From CALZJC01 sp041574955 (GTDB lineage: Bacteria; Acidobacteriota; Thermoanaerobaculia; Multivoradales; JAHEKO01): a stretch of DNA of 20,523 bases. This document shows, piece after piece, positions 7,680 to 15,059 of the stretch. Below the pieces are notes generated by a model that worked only from the letters and a program-made list of their open reading frames with translations, searched no databases and was not told the DNA's origin. The translations under genes were made by a program, and so were the position numbers. Location: NCBI GenBank assembly GCA_041574955.1, contig JBFGNS010000080.1, positions 1 through 20,523 on the forward strand, given 5' to 3'. How positions within the stretch are numbered: the stretch's first letter is position 1; the number at the start of each line of letters is the position of its first letter.

Positions 7680-7707
7680 GTGGCAGCCGGGTGGGCCCGG
7701 CCGCCAC
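7680..7707. terminator. Hairpin between convergent genes
   Basis: GTGGC-A-GCCGGG / CCCGGC-C-GCCAC forms a stem of 11 pairs with one A-C mismatch around a TGGG loop. It sits 14 bases after the stop of the TonB receptor gene and 45 bases beyond the stop of the minus-strand sulfatase-fold gene. No T-tract follows on either strand, so it may be a weak or Rho-assisted bidirectional terminator. Confidence 0.5.
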
Positions 7708-7751
7708 GCCATATCCCGACGGCTGACCGCCAGCCTCCTCGCGGGCGGCGA

Positions 7752-9851
7752 TCAGCCGGCGCCGGTGTCGGCGAACAGCCGCTCGCCGGCGATCAGCGCC
7801 CGGGTGGTCTCGTTGGCCAGCTCGCGCGCCCGGCGGATGCGCTCAGCGCGGTCGGGCTCGCCCAGCAGCACGCTCACCTGGGCGCGCTTGAACAGCGCCA
7901 TCGGGTAGCCGGGGTGCGAGGGCGGCACGCGGTCGAGCGCGTCGCGCGCCTCGGCGAACCGGCGGTCGGCGAGGTAGCAGACGCCGAGCTCGAGGTAGCT
8001 CCCGAACTCCTCGCCGGCCAGCTCGCGGGCGCGCTCGAAGGCGCGGATGGCGCCGGCGGTGTCGGCGGTTGCCATGCGCAGCCCGCCCAGCCGCTCGAGC
8101 TCTGCCGCCGACGGCCGGCGTAGCCGGATGACCCGCTCGAGGTAGGCGGCGGCCTCGGCAGGCCGCCCCTGCCGCTCGCGGATCCGATCCATCGCCTCGA
8201 GCGCCGTCAGCCGGTCCGGGGTGGCGGCCAGCACCCGCTCGAGAAGCGGCTCGGCGGCCTCGATGTCGTCCTCGCGCAGGTGGTGGAGCGCCAGGTAGTG
8301 CAGCCGGTCGAGCGAGTCGGGCGCGATCGCCGCCGCGCGTTCGAACCAGGCCAGCGCCTGCCGGCTCTCGCCTACGAGCGAGTGCGCCGCAGCCAGCCGG
8401 AGGCAGGCGCCGAGGTTCCCCGGATCGTGCTCCAGGATGCGCGCCAGCACCGGTATCGCCCGCCGGTAGTCGCCGCGTGAGAACAGGCCCGAAGCCCGGT
8501 CGAGCTCGGCGAACAGGTGGGTCATGGCGCGCGGGCTGGGGGCGTCGGTGCGCCGCGGCTGGGGAGCGCCCCAGTCGATGTAGCCCAGCGCGGCCAGCCG
8601 CTCGGCGGCCTCGCGGTCGGCGCCGGCGGCCGGGGCGACGGCCTGCTCTCCCGGCAGCGGGTAGCCGGCGAGAGCGCGCTTGATCGCCGGCTCGACGGTG
8701 AGGCGGCCGGCCAGGTCGTCGCTCTCGGCCGGGTCGGCGACGACGTCGTAGACCTCGATCTCGCCAGAGCGGATGACCTTGATCCGCCCGCGCACCGCCA
8801 TCACCTGCGGCTGCCAGCCGTACTGGAGGTGCGGCTTCATCGCCTCGCCGACCACCGTCTCGGGCGGCGCGTCGAGCAGCCCGCCGGCTCCTTGCCCCGT
8901 CCAGGCCAGCAGGGTGTCGTACACCCGCCGCGCGCTCACCGGGTGGTCCACCCGTGCGGGCTCGACGCCGTCGCCGGCGATGACCAGCGGCACCCGCATG
9001 GTGCCCTGGTACAGCAGGTTGCCGTGCAGCGCCTCGCCGTGCTCGCCCAGCCCCTCGCCGTGGTCGCCGGCGACCAGGATGCGGTGACCGCCGCCGGCGA
9101 ACCGCTCGAATCCGGCCAGCAGCCGGCCAACGGCGTCGTCCATGGCGGCGATCTCGCCCTGGTACGGGTCGTCCGCGAAGCGCGAGCGGAACGGTTCGGG
9201 CGGCTCGTACGGGTCGTGCGGGTCGAAGTAGTGGACCCACAGGAACGCCGGCCGCCGGGCCTCGCCCTCGAGCCAGGCGAGCGCCCGGCGGGTGGTCTCG
9301 GCGGCGCCGCGCTCGGCGCCGCCTTCGTCCATCTGGTCGTCGTAGCGGTCGAAGCCGCGCGCCAGTCCGAACCGCCGGTCGAGCGGGAAGCCGGAGACGA
9401 AGGCGGCGGTGTGGTAGCCGGCCGCGCCGAGCCGCTCGGCCGCCAGCGGGTGGCCGTCGGCCAGCCGCCGGCCGTTCTCGTGCAGCCCGTGCTCGGCCGG
9501 CACGAGGCCGGTGAGCATCGACGCGTGGGCCGGCAGGGTGGTGGGGGCGGTGGCGTAGGCGTGCGAGAACCAGCGGCCGCGCGCGGCGAGCGCGGTCAGG
9601 GCGGGCGTCGCCCCGGCGGCGGCCTCGGCGCCGACGCGGTCGGCGCGGGTGGTGTCGAGGGTGACGAGCAGGATCGAGGGGCGTGGCGCCTCCGGCGGCG
9701 GCTCGGGGGCCGGGCCGCTGCAGGCCGCCACCGCCGCGGCCAGCGCACCGGCCGCAGCCAGGCGGCGAGGCGGACGCGACCCTGACGGACGCTTCCCCGG
9801 CGGGCGCGAGCCGCCGGCCACCCGCCCGCCCGGCTGGGCCGCTCCGCTCAC
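7752..9851 (-). CDS. Sulfatase/alkaline-phosphatase-fold lipoprotein with C-terminal TPR repeats
   Basis: 699-residue protein. An Arg-rich, hydrophobic N terminus leads to a lipobox-like VAAC (C44), so export and lipidation are likely. Residues of about 58-425 form an alkaline-phosphatase-superfamily domain: TLDTTRAD (64-71) supplies metal-binding Asp, PTTLPAHASMLTG (103-115) is the nucleophile segment, HYFDPHDPYEPP is near 207-218, and AGDHGEGLGEHG (261-272) gives the second metal pair. The residue aligned with the formylglycine Cys/Ser is Thr105, so it need not be a sulfatase. The domain ends with RLAALGYIDWG, followed by TPR-like helical repeats to about residue 690. The GTG at 9851 overlaps the TGA of the beta-lactamase-fold gene by 4 bases; a second GTG ten codons later is an alternative. 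Activity could be sulfatase, phosphodiesterase or phosphotransferase. Confidence 0.85.
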   Translation of the reverse strand: MSGAAQPGGRVAGGSRPPGKRPSGSRPPRRLAAAGALAAAVAACSGPAPEPPPEAPRPSILLVTLDTTRADRVGAEAAAGATPALTALAARGRWFSHAYATAPTTLPAHASMLTGLVPAEHGLHENGRRLADGHPLAAERLGAAGYHTAAFVSGFPLDRRFGLARGFDRYDDQMDEGGAERGAAETTRRALAWLEGEARRPAFLWVHYFDPHDPYEPPEPFRSRFADDPYQGEIAAMDDAVGRLLAGFERFAGGGHRILVAGDHGEGLGEHGEALHGNLLYQGTMRVPLVIAGDGVEPARVDHPVSARRVYDTLLAWTGQGAGGLLDAPPETVVGEAMKPHLQYGWQPQVMAVRGRIKVIRSGEIEVYDVVADPAESDDLAGRLTVEPAIKRALAGYPLPGEQAVAPAAGADREAAERLAALGYIDWGAPQPRRTDAPSPRAMTHLFAELDRASGLFSRGDYRRAIPVLARILEHDPGNLGACLRLAAAHSLVGESRQALAWFERAAAIAPDSLDRLHYLALHHLREDDIEAAEPLLERVLAATPDRLTALEAMDRIRERQGRPAEAAAYLERVIRLRRPSAAELERLGGLRMATADTAGAIRAFERARELAGEEFGSYLELGVCYLADRRFAEARDALDRVPPSHPGYPMALFKRAQVSVLLGEPDRAERIRRARELANETTRALIAGERLFADTGAG

Positions 9852-11317
9852 TCCCAGGTGCACTGCAGGTCGGGACCGATCCGCCCGCAGTCGGCCGGGA
9901 ACAGGTAGTTCTCGCCGCGCTTGACCCGTGCCACCCGGCCGTCGGGTGCGAGCTCGAAGACCACCCGTTCGCCGGTGCCGTCGCGGCTGGCGAAGCGGAA
10001 GGCGTGCTCGCCGTCGGGCACCAGCTCGGCGAGCGCCGCGCCGGGGCTCGAGGTGGGCGGGTAGCTGTGGTCGTAGACCACCAGGCCGCCGTCCATCACC
10101 AGCATCTCGGTGACCTCGCCCCACGGGTTGTGGTAGGCGCCGGTGTAGCGCGCCGGGTTCTCCACGGTGCGCGCCGGGGGCTCCTCGCGGGCCGCCGCCT
10201 CGAGCGCCGGCACCACCAGCGCGAACGCCTGTTCGACGTACACCCCGGGGCCGCCCTCGTCGCTGTTGGTCAGCACGATGACGCCGATGCCGGCTTGCGG
10301 GTCGAAGGCGATCTGCGACCGGTGCCCGGCCACCCAGCCGCCGTGGCCGACCAGCGTACGGCTCTCTTCGCGCCACACCGCGAACCCCAGGCCGCGACCG
10401 CTTGTCCAGCTCGGAGCGAGCCAGTGGACGCGCTGCATCTCGCGCCGGGTGTGGGCCGCCAGCAGCGGCGAGCCGCCCTCCGGACCGCCGCCCAGGTGGG
10501 CCGCGACGTAGCGCGCCAGGTCGCGCACGGTCGAGGAGATGTTGGCCGCCGGGGTGAGGCCGCGGGCGTCGGTGCCGGGTGCCACCGGCTGCGTGCCGTC
10601 GGGGCGGGTGACCAGGTAGCCGGTGGCCAGCCGCTCGGGGTCGATGTCGCCGGTCTCGACGAAGGTGCTGGCCATCCCCAGCGGCTCGAGGATGCGCTCG
10701 CGCACATAGCGCGCGTAGGGCCGCCCGGCGGCGGCCGCCACCACCTCGCCGGCGAGCGCGAGCCCCAAGTTCGAGTACCGGTAGCCGGCGCCGGGCTCGA
10801 ACAGGTTCTCCTGCCCGGCAAGCGCCTCGCGCAGCTCGTCGCGGCTGGGGAAGACGCGGTCGGTCCAGTAGGGGAAGGCGGCCTCGCGCGGCAGGCCCGA
10901 GGTATGGGTGAGCAGATCGCGCACGGTGATGGCGGGCGCGTCGGGAAAGCGGTTGCGAAAGCGGAACGACGGCAGGTGGTCGCTCACCGGGTCGTCGAGC
11001 CGCAGCGCGCCGGCGTCGCGCAGCTGGAGCAGGGCGGTGGCGGTGAAGGTCTTGGTGATCGAGCCGATGCGGAAGATGGTGTCGGGCGTCGCCGGCCGTC
11101 CCGCGGCCACGTCGGCCAGCCCGAACCCCTTGGCCCACACCAGCTCCGGCCCCTGGACGATGCCGACCGCCACCGCCGGCTGGTGACGGTAGGCCCTCTG
11201 CTGCTCGACCCAGCTCTCGTACAGCGCCAGCCGCTCGCTCACCTCGGGCGGCAGCGCCAGCGCGGGACCCGCCGCCAGCAGGAGCGCGGCGAGCAGGCGC
11301 GGAGTTGCGGACGGCAT
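9848..11317 (-). CDS. Serine beta-lactamase-fold hydrolase (class C / family S12-like)
   Basis: 489-residue exported hydrolase. Signal peptide at residues 1-20 (MPSATPRLLAALLLAAGPAL). The PF00144-type domain carries SITK (86-89, nucleophile Ser86 and Lys89), YSN (181-183) and HGG (325-327) in place of the KTG of true beta-lactamases, a pattern common in esterases and D-aminopeptidases of this fold. A C-terminal beta-rich region of about 110 residues follows, as in many S12-like proteins, and contains two Cys near the end. I chose the ATG at 11317 because it starts the signal peptide and has GGGAGG at 11328-11333 on the minus strand; an earlier ATG at 11389 would add a charged tail. It is the first gene of a pair, translationally coupled to the sulfatase-fold lipoprotein. 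Whether it acts on peptidoglycan peptides, esters or lactams cannot be told. Confidence 0.88.
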   Translation of the reverse strand: MPSATPRLLAALLLAAGPALALPPEVSERLALYESWVEQQRAYRHQPAVAVGIVQGPELVWAKGFGLADVAAGRPATPDTIFRIGSITKTFTATALLQLRDAGALRLDDPVSDHLPSFRFRNRFPDAPAITVRDLLTHTSGLPREAAFPYWTDRVFPSRDELREALAGQENLFEPGAGYRYSNLGLALAGEVVAAAAGRPYARYVRERILEPLGMASTFVETGDIDPERLATGYLVTRPDGTQPVAPGTDARGLTPAANISSTVRDLARYVAAHLGGGPEGGSPLLAAHTRREMQRVHWLAPSWTSGRGLGFAVWREESRTLVGHGGWVAGHRSQIAFDPQAGIGVIVLTNSDEGGPGVYVEQAFALVVPALEAAAREEPPARTVENPARYTGAYHNPWGEVTEMLVMDGGLVVYDHSYPPTSSPGAALAELVPDGEHAFRFASRDGTGERVVFELAPDGRVARVKRGENYLFPADCGRIGPDLQCTWE

Positions 11318-11363
11318 GATCTCGGGACCTCCCGGCAGACGCGAGGTGGGCTTCTGGAGGCGG

Positions 11364-11369
11364 AGCATA
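11364..11369 (-). promoter_or_regulatory. Possible -10 box for the beta-lactamase-fold gene
   Basis: Minus-strand TATGCT lies about 47 bases before the ATG at 11317 in the short divergent gap. The matching -35 position is a poor fit, so confidence is low. Confidence 0.3.
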
Positions 11370-11393
11370 ACCGCTCGCCGCGCTCTCACCTGC

Positions 11394-11399
11394 TAGGCT
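11394..11399 (+). promoter_or_regulatory. Putative -10 element for leaderless M20 amidohydrolase mRNA
   Basis: TAGGCT matches TANNNT and ends 6 bases before the GTG at 11406. No Shine-Dalgarno sequence is present between them, which points to a leaderless transcript starting at or next to the GTG. Confidence 0.45.
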
Positions 11400-11405
11400 C
11401 GCCGC

Positions 11406-12665
11406 GTGACCTCGGACAGCTCGGCAGGGGGTGCCCCGCGGAGCCCGGACCGGCGGCGGACGGCGGAGCTGCTGGCCGAGGCGCGCGACGTCCTGCCATG
11501 GATGGTCGAGATCCGGCGCGATCTCCACCGCCACCCCGAGCTGGGTCTCGAAGAGCACCGCACCAGCGCCCGGGTGCAGGAGCTGCTCGACGAGCTGGGG
11601 ATCGAGCACGTCGACGGCCTCGGGGGCACGGGCGTGCTCGGCCTGATCCGCGGACGCGAGCCGGACGGCTCATCCGGTGGCGTCGCGGTGGCGCTGCGCG
11701 CCGACCTCGACGCCCTGCCGCTCGACGACGCCAAGCAGGTCCCCTACCGCTCGACCGTGCCGGGCAAGATGCACGCCTGCGGCCACGACGTCCACACCGC
11801 GGTGCTGCTGGGCGCGGCCCGCCTGCTGGCGGCGCGCGCCGGCGAGCTCGGGGGCACGGTCAAGCTGCTCTTCCAGCCGGCCGAGGAGACGGTCGGCGGG
11901 GCGCGGCTGCTGATCGAGGCCGGCGTGCTCGACGACCCGCCGGTGGCCGGGGTGTTCGGGCTGCACGTCGATCCCGGCCTCGAGGCCGGCCGGGTGGCGG
12001 TGCGCTACGGCCAGCGCAACGCCTCCTCCGACAACGTCGCCGTCACCGTCCACGGCCGCTCGGCGCACGGCGCCTACCCGGCCGGTGGGGTCGACGCCAT
12101 CGTCGTCGCCGCGCAGGTGGTGTCGGCGCTGCAGACGGTGGTGAGCAGGAACGTCGACGCGCGCGATAGCGCCGTCCTCACCTTCGGCACCGTGCGCGGC
12201 GGCACCCAGGGCAACATCCTGGCCGGGCGGGTCGAGCTGGTGGGCACGGTGCGCACGCTCGATCCGCGCATCCGGGAGCTGGTGCTCGAGCGGCTGCGGC
12301 AGACCGCCGAGGGGGTAGCCGCCGCTTTGGGGGCACGCGCCGAGGTGGCCATCGAGCCGAGCTACGATCCGCTGGTCAACCACGACGAGATGGTCGACCT
12401 GGTGCGCGCCAGCGCGGTCGAGCTGCTGGGAGAGGAGAAGGTCTCCGAGGTGCCGCGCGCCAACATGGGGGTCGAGGACTTCGCCTTCTACCTCAGCCGG
12501 GTGCCGGGAGCGTTCTACTCGCTCGGGGTGCGCAACGAGCAGGCCGGTATCGTCCACCCGGTGCACAGCGAGCGGTTCGACGTCGACGAGAGCGCGATGG
12601 CGGTGGGCGCCGCCGTCCAGGCGCTCAACGCCCTGACCCTGCTCGAGCGCCGGGCCGCCGGCTAG
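11406..12665 (+). CDS. M20 family metallo-amidohydrolase (M20D, hippurate / N-acyl amino acid hydrolase type)
   Basis: 419-residue, probably cytoplasmic, dimetal hydrolase that removes an acyl group from an N-acyl amino acid or related amide. The M20D pattern is intact: RRDLHRHPELG (37-47), RADLDALP (98-105), MHACGHDVH (122-130, with C125 and H127 as metal-site residues), FQPAEE (156-161), GLHVDP (185-190), GRSAHGAYP in the dimerisation domain, and a final HPVHS that supplies the last metal ligand. No signal peptide. The GTG at 11406 is chosen for its position after a -10-like hexamer and because an early Ser/Arg-rich tail precedes the fold. It is followed after 27 bases by the fused SpmA-SpmB gene and is probably co-transcribed with it. 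Substrates in this subfamily vary (hippurate, IAA-amino acids, N-acetyl-diaminopimelate), so I do not assign one. Confidence 0.88.
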   Translation: MTSDSSAGGAPRSPDRRRTAELLAEARDVLPWMVEIRRDLHRHPELGLEEHRTSARVQELLDELGIEHVDGLGGTGVLGLIRGREPDGSSGGVAVALRADLDALPLDDAKQVPYRSTVPGKMHACGHDVHTAVLLGAARLLAARAGELGGTVKLLFQPAEETVGGARLLIEAGVLDDPPVAGVFGLHVDPGLEAGRVAVRYGQRNASSDNVAVTVHGRSAHGAYPAGGVDAIVVAAQVVSALQTVVSRNVDARDSAVLTFGTVRGGTQGNILAGRVELVGTVRTLDPRIRELVLERLRQTAEGVAAALGARAEVAIEPSYDPLVNHDEMVDLVRASAVELLGEEKVSEVPRANMGVEDFAFYLSRVPGAFYSLGVRNEQAGIVHPVHSERFDVDESAMAVGAAVQALNALTLLERRAAG

Positions 12666-12692
12666 GGCGCGCCGCCGGGCATCTTCGACCAC

Positions 12693-13922
12693 ATGCTGAA
12701 CAAGATCTGGGGCGGCTTCTTCCTGGTCGCCTTTGCGGTGGCGCTGGTCCGGTGGCTGGCGTTCGGCGAGGCGGAGGTCTGGCAGCAGATGGTGGCCGCC
12801 GCCTTCGAGCTGGCCAAGACCGGCTTCGAGATCGCCCTCGGGCTGACCGGCGTGATGTGCCTGTGGCTGGGGGTGATGCGGCTGGGCGAGAAAGGCGGCG
12901 CGGTGGACCTGCTGGCGCGCGCCTTCGGGCCGCTGTTGAGGCGGCTGTTTCCGGGCGTACCCGACGGCCACCCGGCGATGGGCGCGATGGTGATGAACAT
13001 GGCCGCGAACATGCTGGGGCTCGACAACGCGGCCACCCCGCTGGGCCTGAAGGCGATGGGCGAGCTGCAGTCGCTCAACCCGGAGCCCGATACCGCCAGC
13101 AACGACCAGATCCTGTTCCTGGTGATCAACACCTCGGCGGTCACCCTGATCCCGGTGACCATCTTCGTCTACCGCGCGCAGATGGGGGCGGCCGACCCGA
13201 CCGACGTCTTCGTGCCGCTGCTGATCGCCACCTTCTGCTCCACGATGGTGGGGCTGGTGGTGACCGCCGCCGTCCAGCGGCTCAAGCTGTGGGACCCGGT
13301 GGTGCTGGCCTACCTCGGCGCCATGACGGCGGTGGTCGCGGGGCTGGTCTTCCACTTCGGCCGGCTCGACCGCGAGGCGCTCGAGAGCCAGTCGTCGCTG
13401 GTGTCGAACCTGGCCATCTTCTCGGTGATCGTGGTGTTCCTGGCGCTCGCGGTGCGGCGCCGGCAGCCGGTCTACGAGGTGTTCGTCGACGGCGCCAAGG
13501 ACGGCTTCAAGGTGGCGGTGGGGATCATTCCGTACCTGGTGGCGATGCTGGTGGCGATCGGCGTGCTCAGGGCGAGCGGCGCGCTCGACGTGGCGCTCGA
13601 CGGCGTGCGCTGGCTGGTGGAGCGCGCCGGCTGGGACACACGCTGGGTCGAGGGGTTGCCGACGGCGCTGATGCGGCCGCTGTCGGGCAGCGGCGCGCGC
13701 GGGCTGATGCTCGAGACGATGGAGACTCACGGCGCCGACTCGTTCGCCGGCCGGCTGGTGAGCGTGATCCAGGGCACGACCGAGACGACGTTCTACGTCC
13801 TCGCCGTCTACTTCGGCGCGGTCGGCATCCGCCGCGCCCGCCACGCCGTCGCCTGCGGCCTGGCGGCCGACGCGGCAGGCATCGTCGCGGCGATCCTGGT
13901 CTGCTATCTGTTCTTCGGGTGA
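12693..13922 (+). CDS. Fused SpmA-SpmB nucleoside-recognition (Gate) domain membrane protein
   Basis: 409-residue multi-pass inner-membrane protein joining in one chain what is spmA and spmB in Bacillus. The SpmA half (about 1-200) begins MLNKIWGGFFLVAF and contains NMAANMLGLDNAATPLGLKA (about 107-126), a strong family signature. After a linker of two or three helices, the SpmB half (about 262-409) has DGAKDGFKVAVGIIPYLVAM, LMRPLSGSGARGLM and QGTTETTFYVLAVYFG. Each half carries a Gate/nucleoside-recognition domain. In Bacillus these proteins act in spore core dehydration, but fused homologues occur in non-sporulating Gram-negatives, where the role is unclear. Nothing else in this window suggests sporulation. 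Pairing with the M20 amidohydrolase (27-base gap) suggests transport of a small amide or its product, as inference only. Confidence 0.9.
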   Translation: MLNKIWGGFFLVAFAVALVRWLAFGEAEVWQQMVAAAFELAKTGFEIALGLTGVMCLWLGVMRLGEKGGAVDLLARAFGPLLRRLFPGVPDGHPAMGAMVMNMAANMLGLDNAATPLGLKAMGELQSLNPEPDTASNDQILFLVINTSAVTLIPVTIFVYRAQMGAADPTDVFVPLLIATFCSTMVGLVVTAAVQRLKLWDPVVLAYLGAMTAVVAGLVFHFGRLDREALESQSSLVSNLAIFSVIVVFLALAVRRRQPVYEVFVDGAKDGFKVAVGIIPYLVAMLVAIGVLRASGALDVALDGVRWLVERAGWDTRWVEGLPTALMRPLSGSGARGLMLETMETHGADSFAGRLVSVIQGTTETTFYVLAVYFGAVGIRRARHAVACGLAADAAGIVAAILVCYLFFG

Positions 13923-13930
13923 AGCAACGA

Positions 13931-14000
13931 CGGTGACAGGATACTCCGGGTACCGCCGTGCCGTAGCAGGATGCCGGGCAGGCTGAGTATCCTGTCACCG
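13931..14000. repeat. Perfect 16-base inverted repeat with 38-base spacer
   Basis: CGGTGACAGGATACTC (13931-13946) is exactly reverse-complementary to GAGTATCCTGTCACCG (13985-14000). The spacer holds a partial copy, CAGGATGCCGGG (13967-13978), of the left arm and following bases, CAGGATACTCCGGG (13937-13950). It starts 8 bases after the SpmA-SpmB stop and ends 26 bases before the next start codon. It could be a dispersed REP-like palindrome, a terminator without a T-tract, or an operator. Its arms are less GC-rich than the surroundings, which argues against composition alone. Confidence 0.75.
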
Positions 14001-14026
14001 CTGTTTCTGCCGGGAGGTCCATCAAC

Positions 14027-15025
14027 ATGAGGATCCGTGTCGTACAGGTAGGGCTGGGGCCGATCGGGGTTACGGTGGCGCGCCAGCTCGAGGAGCGCGA
14101 GGGGTTCGAGCTGGTGGGCGGGGTGGATCTCGACCCGGCGATGGCCGGGCGCGAGCTGGCCGAGGTGTGTGGCTTCGCCGAGGGGCGGGGGCGGCGGGTG
14201 TGGGCGGATCTCGGTGACGCACTCGCCGAGCTCGCGCCCGACGCGGTGACGCTGTGCACCGGCTCGTCGCTGGCGCGCGTGGCGCCGACGGTCGAGACCT
14301 GCCTCCTGGCCGGCGTCTCGGTGGTGTCGACCACCGAGGAGCTCGCCTTTCCCTGGCTCGCCCAGCCCGAGCTCGCGCAGCGCATCGACCAGGCCGGCCG
14401 CCGTGGCGGCGCGGCCGTCGTGGCCACCGGCATCAACCCCGGCTTCGCGATGGACGCCCTGCCGCTAGCCCTGACCGCGGTCTGCCGCCGGGTGGACGCG
14501 GTCCGGGTCTACCGGCTGCAGGACGCCGGCCGCCGCCGGCTGCCGTTCCAGCTCAAGGTGGGAGCCGGGCTGACGCCCGAGGAGTTTGCCGACCAGGTGG
14601 CGTCCGGCGGCGTCCGGCACGTCGGCCTGCGCGAGTCGGTCGAGATGATCGCCAGCGCGATGGGCTGGGAGCTGGACGAGGTGACCGACGTGATCCAGCC
14701 GCGGATCGCCGACCAGCCGCAGCGATCCGACGAGCTCGAGATCCCGGCCGGCCGGGTGTGCGGCGTGCTCCAGGTCGGCACCGGACGCCAGGGCGACCGG
14801 GTGCGGGTGAGGCTCGGGTTCGACGCCTGGGTCGGCGCCCCGGGGAGCTACGACGAGGTGCAGATCGAGGGCGAGCCGAGTCTCCGCTCGCGGGTCGAGG
14901 GCGGCTTCCCCGGCGACCTGGCGACCGCCTCGCTGGTGGTCAACGCCGTGCCGCGCGTGCTGGCCGCGCCGCCGGGGCTGCTCACCGTCAAGGACATGCC
15001 GCCGGCCCACTGCTGGCCGGGGTAG
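14027..15025 (+). CDS. NAD(P)-dependent dehydrogenase, dihydrodipicolinate reductase / 2,4-diaminopentanoate dehydrogenase-like
   Basis: 332-residue soluble oxidoreductase. A Rossmann domain opens the chain: VVQVGLGPIG (5-14, GxGxxG dinucleotide loop), GGVDLDP (31-37), and VTLCTGSSLARVAPT around the second phosphate contact. A catalytic/dimerisation domain follows, with ATGINPGFAMDALPL near 142-156, and the chain ends with GLLTVKDMPP, resembling the end of 2,4-diaminopentanoate dehydrogenases (length about 340). The ATG has GGGAGG at 14012-14017, 9 bases upstream. No ornithine-fermentation genes are nearby, so the actual substrate is open; many such homologues are annotated only as dihydrodipicolinate-reductase-like. 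The gene stands alone between a palindromic repeat and a convergent secreted-protein gene. Confidence 0.78.
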   Translation: MRIRVVQVGLGPIGVTVARQLEEREGFELVGGVDLDPAMAGRELAEVCGFAEGRGRRVWADLGDALAELAPDAVTLCTGSSLARVAPTVETCLLAGVSVVSTTEELAFPWLAQPELAQRIDQAGRRGGAAVVATGINPGFAMDALPLALTAVCRRVDAVRVYRLQDAGRRRLPFQLKVGAGLTPEEFADQVASGGVRHVGLRESVEMIASAMGWELDEVTDVIQPRIADQPQRSDELEIPAGRVCGVLQVGTGRQGDRVRVRLGFDAWVGAPGSYDEVQIEGEPSLRSRVEGGFPGDLATASLVVNAVPRVLAAPPGLLTVKDMPPAHCWPG

Positions 15026-15043
15026 CCGCTCTCGGCGACCGCT

Positions 15044-15059
15044 GGGCCCCTTTGGGCCC
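15044..15059. terminator. Short GC hairpin between convergent genes
   Basis: GGGCCC (15044-15049), loop CTTT, GGGCCC (15054-15059). It lies between the stop of the dehydrogenase gene and the stop of the minus-strand secreted protein. The stem is only 6 pairs and lacks a T-tract, so termination is only suggested. Confidence 0.35.

Noticed and set aside
11317..11389. Upstream ATG at 11389 as start of the beta-lactamase-fold protein
   Set aside because: It would place 24 mostly charged residues before a normal signal peptide, and the ATG at 11317 has a proper Shine-Dalgarno site.
11670..13844. 724-codon minus-strand frame opposite the M20 and SpmA-SpmB genes
   Set aside because: His/Arg/Gln-rich low-information translation typical of antisense frames; both plus-strand genes show complete family motifs.
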